Shown here: in pieces, positions 8,249-16,014 of the stretch
Numbering within the stretch: the first letter of the stretch is position 1
Layout of the letters: each line of letters opens with the position of its first letter
Source: an uncultured Pelagibacteraceae bacterium
Lineage (GTDB): Bacteria > Pseudomonadota > Alphaproteobacteria > Pelagibacterales > Pelagibacteraceae
Length of the DNA: 33,541 nt
Assembly: GCA_902579605.1 (NCBI GenBank)
Contig: CACHHD010000008.1
Location: 1 to 33,541 of the forward strand
Direction of reading: 5' to 3'
The notes under the pieces: model-generated
The model's input: the letters and a program-made list of their open reading frames with translations, nothing else
Database searches by the model: none
What the model was told of the DNA's origin: nothing
Position numbers and translations under genes: made by a program

Positions 8249-8747
8249 AACTTTTAATTATTTATTTGTTACTTTTTTTGGAATAGGAACAATAAGATAT
8301 GCTCCTGGAACAATTACTTCCCTAATTACAGCTGTTCTACTTTTTAGTTTATTTCATATTTTAAATTTTTCTAATAATGTAATTCTATTATTTCTTATTA
8401 TAGTTTTTTTATATTCTTTTCATGCTGTAGCTGAGTATATAAAAGGAAATGAAAACAAAGATCCTAAAGAAGTGGTTATAGATGAGGTTATAGGGCAGTC
8501 TATTCCAATTTATCTATTTGAAATTGCTCACGGTTCAGAAAAAAGCTCTCAGGAAGCTATGCTTTTTTATATTTATATTTTTTTATTGTTTAGATTTTTC
8601 GACATTAAAAAACCATTTCCGATCAATATTTTTGATAAAAACTTTAAAAATAGTTTTGGTGTTATTATCGATGATGTTATTGCCGGATTTTATGTTGTTT
8701 TAACCCTAATTGTTTTTATGATTATTAAGTCAAGGTTTTTCACATGA
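8241..8747 (+). CDS. pgpA: Phosphatidylglycerophosphatase A
   Basis: Inner-membrane enzyme removing the phosphate from phosphatidylglycerol phosphate to give phosphatidylglycerol. The 168 residues carry the family's TIRYAPGTITS motif at 17-27, the acidic catalytic stretch DPKEVVIDEVIGQ at 74-86, and FRFFDIKKPFPI (117-128) followed by the second acidic cluster GVIIDDVIAG (140-149). Hydrophobic helices lie at about 23-40, 47-63, 88-95/105-118 and 148-163. Length matches the family. It overlaps ispDF by 8 nt and cinA by 4 nt (ATGA), making a tight three-gene unit. CdsA, an earlier step of the same phospholipid route, is encoded at the right end of the window. Confidence 0.93.
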   Translation: MIKTFNYLFVTFFGIGTIRYAPGTITSLITAVLLFSLFHILNFSNNVILLFLIIVFLYSFHAVAEYIKGNENKDPKEVVIDEVIGQSIPIYLFEIAHGSEKSSQEAMLFYIYIFLLFRFFDIKKPFPINIFDKNFKNSFGVIIDDVIAGFYVVLTLIVFMIIKSRFFT

Positions 8748-9211
8748 GTTTAAATAAAAAAATAGTTTCAATTCTTAAAAAGAAAAAACTTAAGTTAGCT
8801 ATAGCTGAGTCTTGCACTGGTGGATTGCTCTCAGGTTCAATTACTTCTGTAAGTGGCGCTTCTAAGATATTTTCATTAGGTTTAGTCACCTACTCTAATC
8901 AAGCAAAAATAAGTATTTTGAAAGTACCTAAAAAAATTATTCAAAAACATGGTGCTGTTAGCGTTCAATGCTGTTTGTCTATGGTTAATAATTTGAGCAA
9001 AATTAGTAAAAGTAAGTTTTGTATTTCTGTAACTGGTATAGCTGGTCCTACAGGAGGATCAAAGCAAAAACCAGTTGGGTTAGTTTATATTGGTGTTAAG
9101 AAAGATAAGATTGTTAAAGTAAATAAATATGTCTTTAAAAATCGAGGAAGAAATTACATTCAAAAAGCGACGGTAAATGAGGCTTTAAAATTAACTCATA
9201 ATCTTCTCTAA
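8744..9211 (+). CDS. pncC: CinA C-terminal domain protein (nicotinamide-nucleotide amidase)
   Basis: Stand-alone CinA C-terminal (CinA_C/PncC) domain of 155 residues; the family deamidates NMN to nicotinic acid mononucleotide in pyridine nucleotide salvage. The signature AESCTGGLLSG is at 21-31, followed by GASKIFSLGLVTYSNQAK and, near residues 95-111, the VTGIAGPTGG loop and KPVGLVYIG. The N-terminal molybdopterin-like domain of full CinA is absent, which is normal for this short form. It starts within the pgpA stop (ATGA). Its last 21 nt overlap the 3' end of the convergent gene at 9191-9484, so no free terminator space exists. Family call firm; enzymatic role from relatives. Confidence 0.9.
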   Translation: MSLNKKIVSILKKKKLKLAIAESCTGGLLSGSITSVSGASKIFSLGLVTYSNQAKISILKVPKKIIQKHGAVSVQCCLSMVNNLSKISKSKFCISVTGIAGPTGGSKQKPVGLVYIGVKKDKIVKVNKYVFKNRGRNYIQKATVNEALKLTHNLL

Positions 9212-9484
9212 TATTTGAGCTGCTAAAATATTTAATAAGAAGAAGATTGCTATCACGTCAATGTAAAGTAAAAAAACTAATCTATTTCTAAATCGTCTTC
9301 TTTTTAGAATTTTGGGTTTATCAGGGCTAAAATCCTCTTTTTTATTTGGTTTAAAATCGTAAGAAAATTTCCAGTAATTTGTATCTGTTTCGTTTGGGTC
9401 TCCTGTGTTAAAATATTTGATATACTCTACTAAATACCACCAAAATACTAAAAAAATTAATATTAAAGATATTGTACCGATCAT
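9191..9484 (-). CDS. Small two-helix membrane protein of unknown function
   Basis: I do not recognise this 97-residue protein. It has a hydrophobic N-terminal helix (about 2-23, WW-rich), a polar middle with many Asp, Asn and Lys residues (27-60), a basic KRRRFRNR patch (61-68) and a second helix at about 68-91. The basic patch just before helix 2 places the middle loop in the cytoplasm by the positive-inside rule, giving both termini outside; this is a weak inference. It is the last gene of the lipA-coq10 unit and starts at the coq10 stop (1-nt overlap). Its stop lies inside the 3' end of the convergent CinA gene (21-nt overlap). Coding status is supported by tight coupling and typical base composition, but it has no assigned family. 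Confidence 0.65.
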   Translation of the reverse strand: MIGTISLILIFLVFWWYLVEYIKYFNTGDPNETDTNYWKFSYDFKPNKKEDFSPDKPKILKRRRFRNRLVFLLYIDVIAIFFLLNILAAQILEKIMS

Positions 9485-9927
9485 TATTTATACAGCTCTA
9501 AGGCTCTTTTTTCAAAAGCATCTGCGATTTTATTCAAACCAAAATTAAAATATCTTTTCATTATTACATTTAAAAGATTATTTTTTAATTTAAAATCAAT
9601 GTTAAAATCAAGTTGTGTGGAGTTGTTAATTTCTTTAAATTTCCATTCATTTTTTAAATGTGTAAGAGGTCCATCAATATTTGTAACTAGTATTTTATCT
9701 TTTTCTTTATAGTATAATACTAGACTTGTATAAGTTTCGTTAATTATTCTTTTGCCAACTTTTAAATCAGCCTTTATCTCGATTAAATCATTGCTTTCTT
9801 TCCTTGAATGCACTTTACCATTTAAACACCATGGTACAAATTCAGGATATTTTTCAATATCAAGGACCATTTGAATCAATTGATTTTTTTTACAAGGAAT
9901 AATTTTTTTTATTGATGCGGACGACAT
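9484..9927 (-). CDS. COQ10/RatA-like START-domain ubiquinone-binding protein
   Basis: A 147-residue SRPBCC/START-fold protein of the COQ10 (bacterial RatA) family, lipid-binding proteins needed for proper ubiquinone function in respiration. Seen here are the KYPEFVPWC motif at 26-34, the [13 protein letters not shown] strand pair in the middle, [13 protein letters not shown] and the C-terminal amphipathic helix with FEKRALELY. The ATG at 9925-9927 lies inside lipA's last codons (19-nt overlap), giving a natural family N-terminus. Placement after lipA is common in Alphaproteobacteria. The alternative name RatA comes from an E. coli toxin claim; nothing here suggests a toxin-antitoxin pair, as no partner gene is adjacent. 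Confidence 0.87.
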   Translation of the reverse strand: MSSASIKKIIPCKKNQLIQMVLDIEKYPEFVPWCLNGKVHSRKESNDLIEIKADLKVGKRIINETYTSLVLYYKEKDKILVTNIDGPLTHLKNEWKFKEINNSTQLDFNIDFKLKNNLLNVIMKRYFNFGLNKIADAFEKRALELYK

Positions 9928-10856
9928 TCAAGCTGTTTATTTCTTGCGTCTTGTAATTTTCTAAAATCTTCATCAGCATGGTAAGAAGATCTTGTTAGGG
10001 GAGATGAGGACACAAGTAAAAACCCTTTTGTCTTTGCAATAAGTTCGAATTCTTTAAATTCATCTGGGTGATAATAACGATGTAACGGATGATGTTTTGG
10101 AGACGGTTGTAAATATTGTCCAATAGTTATGAAATCAACTTCAGCGGATCTAAGATCATCCATAACTTGGTATACTTCTTCTTTTTGTTCTCCTAAACCA
10201 ACCATAATTCCTGATTTCGTAAAAACTTTCTGATTAAATTTTTTTGCGTTCTTTAAAAGCTCTAATGAAGCAAAATAACGAGCTCCTGGTCTAACTGTTG
10301 CATATAGCCTCGGAACTGTTTCTATATTGTGATTAAAAACATCAAGATCAGCTTCCAAAACTTTTTTGTAGGCATCGCCTTTTCTTAGAAAATCCGGAGT
10401 CAAAACTTCTATTGATGTTTTGGGGTTTTTATTTCGAGTAGCCTTGACAACATTATAAAAATGCTCTGATCCACCATCCTCTAAATCATCTCTATCTACA
10501 GAAGTGATTACAACATGTTTTAAATTTAAATTTCGAACAGCTTTAGCTATTTTCGCAGGCTCATAAATATCTAGATCAGCAGGTTTGCCAGTTTTGACAT
10601 CACAAAAAGCACACGCTCTAGTACAAGTGTCTCCCATTATCATAAAAGTGGCATGTTTTTTACTCCAACATTCAGTAATGTTAGGACAGTTAGCTTCCTG
10701 ACATACAGTAACTAAATTATTTTGATTAACGACTTGTTTGGTTTGAAAAAATATTTGAGAATCTACTATTTTAGACCTTATCCATTCTGGTTTTCTTTTA
10801 ATAGGGTTAAAAGGTTTTTTTATTTTTTCAGGATGTCTTTTGTCTCTATCAATCAT
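9909..10856 (-). CDS. lipA: Lipoyl synthase
   Basis: Radical-SAM enzyme inserting two sulfurs into octanoyl groups on lipoyl domains of 2-oxoacid dehydrogenases and the glycine cleavage system. The 315 residues contain the auxiliary-cluster cysteines C52, C57 and C63 (Cx4Cx5C) and the radical-SAM cysteines C78, C82 and C85 (Cx3Cx2C). The C-terminal RSSYHADE motif supplies the Ser ligand of the auxiliary cluster. Length and all cluster ligands are normal, so it should be active. It overlaps ftsB by 4 nt and coq10 by 19 nt. In many relatives the pyruvate dehydrogenase genes lie between ftsB and lipA; here they do not, so the lipoylated substrates must be encoded elsewhere. Confidence 0.96.
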   Translation of the reverse strand: MIDRDKRHPEKIKKPFNPIKRKPEWIRSKIVDSQIFFQTKQVVNQNNLVTVCQEANCPNITECWSKKHATFMIMGDTCTRACAFCDVKTGKPADLDIYEPAKIAKAVRNLNLKHVVITSVDRDDLEDGGSEHFYNVVKATRNKNPKTSIEVLTPDFLRKGDAYKKVLEADLDVFNHNIETVPRLYATVRPGARYFASLELLKNAKKFNQKVFTKSGIMVGLGEQKEEVYQVMDDLRSAEVDFITIGQYLQPSPKHHPLHRYYHPDEFKEFELIAKTKGFLLVSSSPLTRSSYHADEDFRKLQDARNKQLECRPHQ

Positions 10857-11149
10857 TGTAATTTAATTATAATTTCATCTTTTTTTCCAAACTTAAACTG
10901 TTCTCTATAAATTGTATCAATGTAATCAGGATCAATATTCGTTGATAAAAGTTTTATTTTTCTTTCAATTTCATCAAGATTTCTTGAAAGATTTATCTCA
11001 ACTCCTATTAAATTTTTTTGTATTTTGTTTTTCTCATAATAAGAGACTAATCCTCTTTCACCTCCAACTAAATTTACACCAATATATAAAGTTAAGAAAA
11101 TATTAAATAAAATAAATTTTCTCTTTTTTAAACTTTCAATAAGTCGCAT
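10853..11149 (-). CDS. ftsB: Septum formation initiator FtsB/DivIC-like
   Basis: Small bitopic division protein (98 residues). A short basic N-terminus is followed by one membrane helix (about 11-28), a periplasmic coiled-coil segment (about 33-70) and the conserved tail [21 protein letters not shown], which matches the 'D-x-E-x-x-ARE-x-L-x-x-x-x-x-DE' end of the FtsB/DivIC family. In the divisome it would link FtsL/FtsQ-type partners to septal wall synthesis. Its position after eno is the normal proteobacterial neighbourhood (eno-ftsB) and strengthens the call. The gap to eno is 3 nt, and it overlaps lipA by 4 nt. Sequence conservation in this family is low, so context carries part of the weight. 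Confidence 0.85.
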   Translation of the reverse strand: MRLIESLKKRKFILFNIFLTLYIGVNLVGGERGLVSYYEKNKIQKNLIGVEINLSRNLDEIERKIKLLSTNIDPDYIDTIYREQFKFGKKDEIIIKLQ

Positions 11150-11152
11150 CAG

Positions 11153-12415
11153 TTAGATTTTAGCCATTTTAACTTGATTGCCAAGTTCTTCTTCAATACG
11201 CAATAATCTGTTGTATTTAGCTACTCTTTCTGATCTTGCCAGCGATCCAGTTTTAATCTGGGAAGACATTGTGGCCACAGCCAAATCAGCAATAAAAGTA
11301 TCTTCTGAGTCGCCTGATCTATGCGAAATGATAGTCGCAAAATTATTATCCTTTGCGAGACTTATTGATTCAAGAGTTTCACTTATTGTCCCTATTTGAT
11401 TAGGTTTAATTAAGATGGAATTTGCTGATTTTTCTTTAATCCCTTTTTCTAACCTTTTTTTATTAGTTACAAATAAATCATCACCAACAATTTGACAATT
11501 GATTTTTTGAGTTAACTTTTTCCAATTATCCCAATCATCTTCTGCAAATGGATCTTCTATGGATTTTATCGGATATTTATTAGTTAAATCTAAAAAGTAT
11601 TCAACATTTTTTGGCTCGTTTAACTCATTGGCAGCTACATCTAAACAAATTGATATATCTTTACCTGGTCTGAGCCCTGCAGAGGATATTGACTTCATGA
11701 TTATTTCTATAGCTTCTTCATCGGAGTCTAATGAGGGTGCGAAACCACCTTCATCACCTACGCTCGTAGAAATCTTTTTTCCCTCTAAGTATTTTTTTAA
11801 ATTTTGAATAACTAAAAAAGACATTTGCATACATTCTTTAAAACTTTTTGCTCCATCTGGTCTGATCATAAATTCTTGGATTTCTAGTGAATTGTTTGCA
11901 TGAGCTCCTCCATTGATAATATTCATCAATGGATAAGGCATATTAAAAACAGGTTTAGTTGCTCCAATACTTTTTAATTTTTCCCCATAATTAATATTGT
12001 TTATATCACTATTATTTATATATCTATATATTTCCTTTTTTGAAAATTTAGCTGCAGCTTTTAAATTTGCTATTGATGCTGCTAATATGGCATTAGCGCC
12101 GATTTTTGATTTATTTTCTGTCCCGTCTAAATTAATTAAAATTTCATCTATTTTGCTTTGATGCGTTGAAACTTTATTTATAAGTGCTTTTGAAATTTTA
12201 GTATTTATATTATTTACAGCATCAAACACACTTTTGTTTAAATAATCACTATTTTTATCTCTAAGCTCATGTGCCTCATGTTTGCCAGTTGATGCACCGG
12301 ACGGAACTATTGATGTTCCAACTGAGCCGTTTTGTAAAATTATCTCTGCTTCAACAGTTGGGTTGCCTCTACTATCAAAGACTTGTCTGCCTTTTACACT
12401 TTGAATTATTGACAT
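11153..12415 (-). CDS. eno: Enolase
   Basis: Glycolytic/gluconeogenic enzyme interconverting 2-phosphoglycerate and phosphoenolpyruvate with Mg2+. The 420 residues show the mobile-loop SGASTGKHEA motif near 39-48, the INGGAHANN segment, GDEGGFAPS with the catalytic Glu, the metal-site SIEDPFAEDDW, and the signature LIKPNQIGT containing the catalytic Lys. ISHRSGDSED and the KTGS strand near the C-terminus complete the active site. Length is at the short end of bacterial enolases but nothing essential is missing. It lies 2 nt after kdsA and 3 nt before ftsB in a compact unit; its product PEP is a substrate of the neighbouring KdsA. Confidence 0.97.
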   Translation of the reverse strand: MSIIQSVKGRQVFDSRGNPTVEAEIILQNGSVGTSIVPSGASTGKHEAHELRDKNSDYLNKSVFDAVNNINTKISKALINKVSTHQSKIDEILINLDGTENKSKIGANAILAASIANLKAAAKFSKKEIYRYINNSDINNINYGEKLKSIGATKPVFNMPYPLMNIINGGAHANNSLEIQEFMIRPDGAKSFKECMQMSFLVIQNLKKYLEGKKISTSVGDEGGFAPSLDSDEEAIEIIMKSISSAGLRPGKDISICLDVAANELNEPKNVEYFLDLTNKYPIKSIEDPFAEDDWDNWKKLTQKINCQIVGDDLFVTNKKRLEKGIKEKSANSILIKPNQIGTISETLESISLAKDNNFATIISHRSGDSEDTFIADLAVATMSSQIKTGSLARSERVAKYNRLLRIEEELGNQVKMAKI

Positions 12416-12417
12416 CT

Positions 12418-13239
12418 TTATTTTACTAGTTCGTCGATTTTAATTAATTTTTTTAATAAATCTTTCAATTCATTTAATGGAACCATATTGGGTCCATCCG
12501 ATGGTGCATTATCTGGATCCTCGTGTGTTTCAATAAATATTGCACCTACGCCGACTGCTATCGCAGCTCGAGCAAGGTGAGGAACAAATTCTCTTTGACC
12601 ACCACTTTTTTCTCCCATCCCACCAGGTTGTTGAACCGAATGTGTTGCATCAAATACTACAGGAAAACCAAATTTTGACATTATGGGTAAAGCTCTCATA
12701 TCAGAAACAAGGGTGTTGTATCCGAAACTTGCTCCTCTCTCTGTTATAAGAATGTTTTTGTTTCCTGAATCTTCTATTTTTTTTATGACATTTTTTATAT
12801 CCCAAGGAGCTAAGAATTGTCCTTTTTTAACATTAACTATTTTTCCTGTTTTTGCTGCAGCTATTAATAGATCCGTTTGTCTACATAAAAAAGCCGGAAT
12901 TTGTAAGACATCTACATGTTTTGCAACTACAGAACATTGTTCGGCTGTATGGACATCGGTTAAAATCGGGACACCAACTTCTTTTTTTATTTTATCAAAA
13001 ACTGGAAGAGATTTATCTAAACCTAATCCCCTTTTACCTGTAAGACTTGTTCTATTAGCTTTATCAAATGATGTTTTATAAATAAGATTAATACCTAGTT
13101 CGCTAGTAATTTTTTTTAGTTCAGTTGACATCTTTATAGCATGCTTCTCATTTTCGAGCTGACATGGGCCAGCTATTAAAGTAAAAGGTTTATCATTTCC
13201 TATTTCAAAATTATTGCATTTCACTTTTTGATTTATCAT
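12418..13239 (-). CDS. kdsA: KDO-8-phosphate synthase, metal-dependent type
   Basis: Condenses phosphoenolpyruvate and arabinose-5-phosphate into KDO-8-phosphate, precursor of the lipopolysaccharide inner core. The 273 residues carry AGPCQLEN at 23-30, [11 protein letters not shown] (55-65), GQFLAPWD (140-147), [10 protein letters not shown] (166-175), [10 protein letters not shown] and the C-terminal [13 protein letters not shown]26, H200, E237 and D248 match Aquifex aeolicus metal ligands C11, H185, E222 and D233 at a constant offset of 15. This marks the metal-dependent class, in contrast to the E. coli enzyme, which has Asn at the Cys position. It overlaps pyrG by 4 nt (ATGA). Together with the lpx operon it supports a KDO-bearing LPS. 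Confidence 0.96.
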   Translation of the reverse strand: MINQKVKCNNFEIGNDKPFTLIAGPCQLENEKHAIKMSTELKKITSELGINLIYKTSFDKANRTSLTGKRGLGLDKSLPVFDKIKKEVGVPILTDVHTAEQCSVVAKHVDVLQIPAFLCRQTDLLIAAAKTGKIVNVKKGQFLAPWDIKNVIKKIEDSGNKNILITERGASFGYNTLVSDMRALPIMSKFGFPVVFDATHSVQQPGGMGEKSGGQREFVPHLARAAIAVGVGAIFIETHEDPDNAPSDGPNMVPLNELKDLLKKLIKIDELVK

Positions 13240-14858
13240 TTTTTCGAATTGATTTTTGCTGCCTTTATAAACGATGAGAATAGAGGATGTGGTACCAAAG
13301 GTCTAGATTTAAATTCTGGATGAAACTGAACACCAATAAACCATGGATGATCCTTTAGCTCAATTGTTTCTGGTAACTTTTTGTCTGGTGATAAACCTGA
13401 AAAAATCATTCCTTTATTTTCAAATTTTTCTTTAAAATTAATGTTAACTTCATATCTATGTCGATGTCTTTCTTCAATTTTTAAAGTTTTATATATTTTA
13501 CTTATTTTTGTGTCTTTTTTAAGTCTAGCTTCGTAACTGCCTAATCTCATAGTGCCTCCTAAATTTTTATCAGTGCCTTTGATTAGTTGACCATCTTTTG
13601 ACCATTCACTCATTAAACCCACTACGGAAGCTTTAGAAGGTCCAAATTCACTTGAAGTAGCTTTTTTAATATTAAGTTGATTTCTTGCAAACTCTATAAT
13701 AGCCATTTGCATACCAAAACATATTCCAAAAAAAGGAATTTTATTTATTCTTGCATAATTTATAGCTGCTATTTTACCTTCAGTACCTCGCTTACCAAAC
13801 CCTCCAGGTATAAGAATGCCGGAAACACTATTTAGTTTTTGCTTGATTTGTTTTGGATTTAAATGATCCGACTCAATTCTTCTAAGATTTACCTTTAAGT
13901 TATTTGCTATCCCTCCATGAGTTAATGCTTCATCCAAAGATTTATAAGCATCTTTTAGTTCAACGTATTTTCCAATTACAGCAATATTTACTTGATCTCT
14001 TGAATTTAATACTAATTTGGTAATTTTTTTCCAAGGGTTAAGATTTGCTTTTTTTTTAGAATGAATTTTGAAAAATTTTAATACTCTTTTATCTAATTTT
14101 TCTTTATTAAAACTAATTGGAGCCTCATATATTGTTTTAACATCAACTGTCTCTATAACATCTTCAATATCTACATTGCAAAATAAAGAAATTTTTTTTC
14201 TTTGGTCAATAGGTATAGTTCTTTCAGATCTACAAATTATAATATCCGGCTGAATACCAATGCTTCTCAGTTCTTTAACTGAATGTTGAGTTGGTTTAGT
14301 TTTTATTTCATCCGATGCTTTCATATATGGAACTAATGTGAGGTGAATGAACAAAGTGTTGTTTCTTCCAATCTCGTTTGAAAATTGTCTAATAGCCTCT
14401 AAAAAGGGCAAACTCTCAATATCACCAACTGTACCTCCTATTTCACAAATTACGAAGTCCTCTTTTACAACATCATTTTTGATAAATTCTTTTATCCTAT
14501 TTGTAATATGTGGAATAACTTGAACAGTTTTACCTAAATATTTTCCTTGTCTTTCTCTTTTTAAAACATCACTATAAATTTTTCCTGTGGTTATATTGTC
14601 TGATTGTTTTGCTGTAATACCCGAAAATCTTTCATAATGACCTAAATCTAAATCTGTTTCGGCACCATCATTTGTTACATAAACTTCTCCATGTTGAAAT
14701 GGACTCATTGTTCCTGGATCAACATTTAAATATGGATCAAGTTTTCTGATTCTAACTTTATAACCTCTTGACTGTAATAAATATGCTAAAGAAGCAGATG
14801 ATAATCCTTTTCCTAAAGATGAAACCACGCCGCCAGTTACGAATATGTATCGCGCCAT
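13236..14858 (-). CDS. pyrG: CTP synthase
   Basis: Makes CTP from UTP using glutamine nitrogen and ATP. The 540 residues have the N-terminal synthetase domain beginning [20 protein letters not shown], with the phosphate loop and [13 protein letters not shown], then [19 protein letters not shown]. The C-terminal class I glutamine amidotransferase (about 290-540) contains the oxyanion region PGGFGKRG, the nucleophile Cys in GICFGMQMA, and the His/Glu pair in QFHPEF. The length equals the usual 535-550. A 40-nt gap holding a 6+6 inverted repeat separates it from secG; kdsA overlaps its end by 4 nt. CTP is also the activated donor consumed by CdsA, IspD and KDO activation (KdsB). Confidence 0.98.
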   Translation of the reverse strand: MARYIFVTGGVVSSLGKGLSSASLAYLLQSRGYKVRIRKLDPYLNVDPGTMSPFQHGEVYVTNDGAETDLDLGHYERFSGITAKQSDNITTGKIYSDVLKRERQGKYLGKTVQVIPHITNRIKEFIKNDVVKEDFVICEIGGTVGDIESLPFLEAIRQFSNEIGRNNTLFIHLTLVPYMKASDEIKTKPTQHSVKELRSIGIQPDIIICRSERTIPIDQRKKISLFCNVDIEDVIETVDVKTIYEAPISFNKEKLDKRVLKFFKIHSKKKANLNPWKKITKLVLNSRDQVNIAVIGKYVELKDAYKSLDEALTHGGIANNLKVNLRRIESDHLNPKQIKQKLNSVSGILIPGGFGKRGTEGKIAAINYARINKIPFFGICFGMQMAIIEFARNQLNIKKATSSEFGPSKASVVGLMSEWSKDGQLIKGTDKNLGGTMRLGSYEARLKKDTKISKIYKTLKIEERHRHRYEVNINFKEKFENKGMIFSGLSPDKKLPETIELKDHPWFIGVQFHPEFKSRPLVPHPLFSSFIKAAKINSKK

Positions 14859-14860
14859 GG

Positions 14861-14875
14861 AAGTATGTTATACTT
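14861..14875. promoter_or_regulatory. Inverted repeat just upstream of pyrG
   Basis: AAGTAT-GTT-ATACTT is a perfect 6-bp inverted repeat with a 3-nt centre, ending 2 nt before the pyrG ATG (minus strand). It overlaps a TATAAC hexamer on the minus strand (14872-14867) that could be a -10. It may be an operator or a small hairpin over the ribosome binding site; chance is possible in AT-rich DNA. Confidence 0.3.
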
Positions 14876-14898
14876 TAAATTTGTCTAAAAAAAAAGAT

Positions 14899-15201
14899 TT
14901 ATTTATTTGATTCTGGAATTTGAGGCAAATCTGAGTCTTGATTTTCTTCAAGCTCTAAAACTGATTGTGTTTTTCTAATTTCATCTCTATTGATTGCCAC
15001 TAACGATATACTACAAATTATGAATAAAGTTGCAACTATGGCAGTTAGTTTTGTTAAAAAAGTGCCTACTGATCTGGATGACGTGAAATTATCTTGTGAA
15101 ACACCAAGTCCAAGTGCACCACCTTCAGATCTTTGAAGTAAAACTACTATTACCAGGATGATCGCCAATATAATATTTATTACTACAATTATATTTTCCA
15201 T
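14899..15201 (-). CDS. secG: Preprotein translocase subunit SecG
   Basis: Small accessory subunit of the SecYEG translocon in the inner membrane. The 100 residues have two membrane helices (about 3-22 and 51-71) joined by the family's hallmark loop LLQRSEGGALGLG (21-33) with the following FTSSRSVGTFLTK segment. A charged Glu/Asp/Asn-rich tail (77-100) is typical in being poorly conserved. It lies 5 nt after tpiA, a pairing (tpiA-secG) found across proteobacteria, and 40 nt before pyrG. Confidence 0.94.
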   Translation of the reverse strand: MENIIVVINIILAIILVIVVLLQRSEGGALGLGVSQDNFTSSRSVGTFLTKLTAIVATLFIICSISLVAINRDEIRKTQSVLELEENQDSDLPQIPESNK

Positions 15202-15206
15202 GATGC

Positions 15207-15950
15207 TTATCTATAGTAATTCTTTATTATATCAATAAATTTTTTGGATGATTTTGAAGCTCCACCAATTAAAAAACCATCAATTTCATCAATTTCTTTA
15301 AACTTTTTAACGTTGACCTCATCTACTGATCCTCCGTAAAGGACCGCAGGACTATTCTGCTTAAAAATATTTTTTAAGACTTTCTTTATAAATTTGATTG
15401 TCTTATTGAGTTCTTTAGCTTTAGGTGTTCTGCCTGTGCCTATAGACCAAATTGGCTCATAAGCTACAATTATTTTTTTTTTATTAAATTTCCTCTCTAA
15501 AGCTTTTTTTAATTGTTTTTTCAAAACACGAAAAGTTTTATTTTTTCTTTTTTCTAATTTGTTTTCTCCAATACAAAAGACAACTTTTAAATTATTTTTT
15601 AAGGCAAATTTGATTTTATCTTTAAGAATAACATCTGTATCTCCCTCAGCTCTATTATCTGAATGGCCGATAAGAGTATATTCCGCTCCTACTTTTTTTA
15701 TCATGTAAGAGCTTATTGCGGCAGTATTGGATGAAAATTGATCTTTTTGATAACAGTTTTGTGAACCTATAGATAAATATTTTTTTTTAAAAAACTGAGA
15801 ATATGACTCTAAAAGTGTAAATGGTGGAGTAAAGATTACTTTGTATTTGTTTCGATTTTTGTCAATTGAGTAAAATGAGTTAATCTTTTTTAAAATACTA
15901 ATAGACTTGGGAATTCCAAACATTTTCCAATTTCCAATAAAATATTTCAT
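15207..15950 (-). CDS. tpiA: Triosephosphate isomerase
   Basis: Interconverts dihydroxyacetone phosphate and glyceraldehyde-3-phosphate. The 247 residues show N7 and K9 in FIGNWKMFG, catalytic H96 in TLIGHSDNRAEG, catalytic E165 in VAYEPIWSIGTGRTP, and the phosphate loop LYGGSVDEVN near the end. The usual GHSERR reads GHSDNR, so the conserved Glu after His-Ser is Asp; this is conservative but worth noting because that Glu affects catalysis in other TIMs. It is the first gene of the leftward tpiA-secG-pyrG-kdsA-eno block and is divergent from the ppiD-like gene across 64 nt. Confidence 0.95.
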   Translation of the reverse strand: MKYFIGNWKMFGIPKSISILKKINSFYSIDKNRNKYKVIFTPPFTLLESYSQFFKKKYLSIGSQNCYQKDQFSSNTAAISSYMIKKVGAEYTLIGHSDNRAEGDTDVILKDKIKFALKNNLKVVFCIGENKLEKRKNKTFRVLKKQLKKALERKFNKKKIIVAYEPIWSIGTGRTPKAKELNKTIKFIKKVLKNIFKQNSPAVLYGGSVDEVNVKKFKEIDEIDGFLIGGASKSSKKFIDIIKNYYR

Positions 15951-16014
15951 TGTTTTTTTATATTGAGTTTGATCTATCTGAATTAATAATTTATTAATTA
16001 TTTAAAATAATAAT
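15951..16014. promoter_or_regulatory. Divergent promoter region tpiA / ppiD-trp with long palindrome
   Basis: This 64-nt head-to-head spacer must serve both tpiA (leftward) and the ppiD-like/trp genes (rightward). On the + strand TTGAGT (15963-15968), 16 nt, AATAAT (15985-15990) or TTGATC (15969-15974), 17 nt, TATTAA (15992-15997) are plausible promoters. A perfect 9-bp inverted repeat with a 1-nt centre (15981-15999) covers both -10 candidates and could be an operator. No terminator, attenuator or leader peptide is seen. Confidence 0.45.

Noticed and set aside
9210-9232. AATATTT/AAATATT inverted repeat after the cinA stop as a terminator
   Set aside because: The stem is AT-only, the following T-tract is too short, and it lies in coding sequence.
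9484-9927. RatA-type toxin of a toxin-antitoxin pair
   Set aside because: No antitoxin partner is adjacent, and the lipA context fits the ubiquinone-binding COQ10 role.
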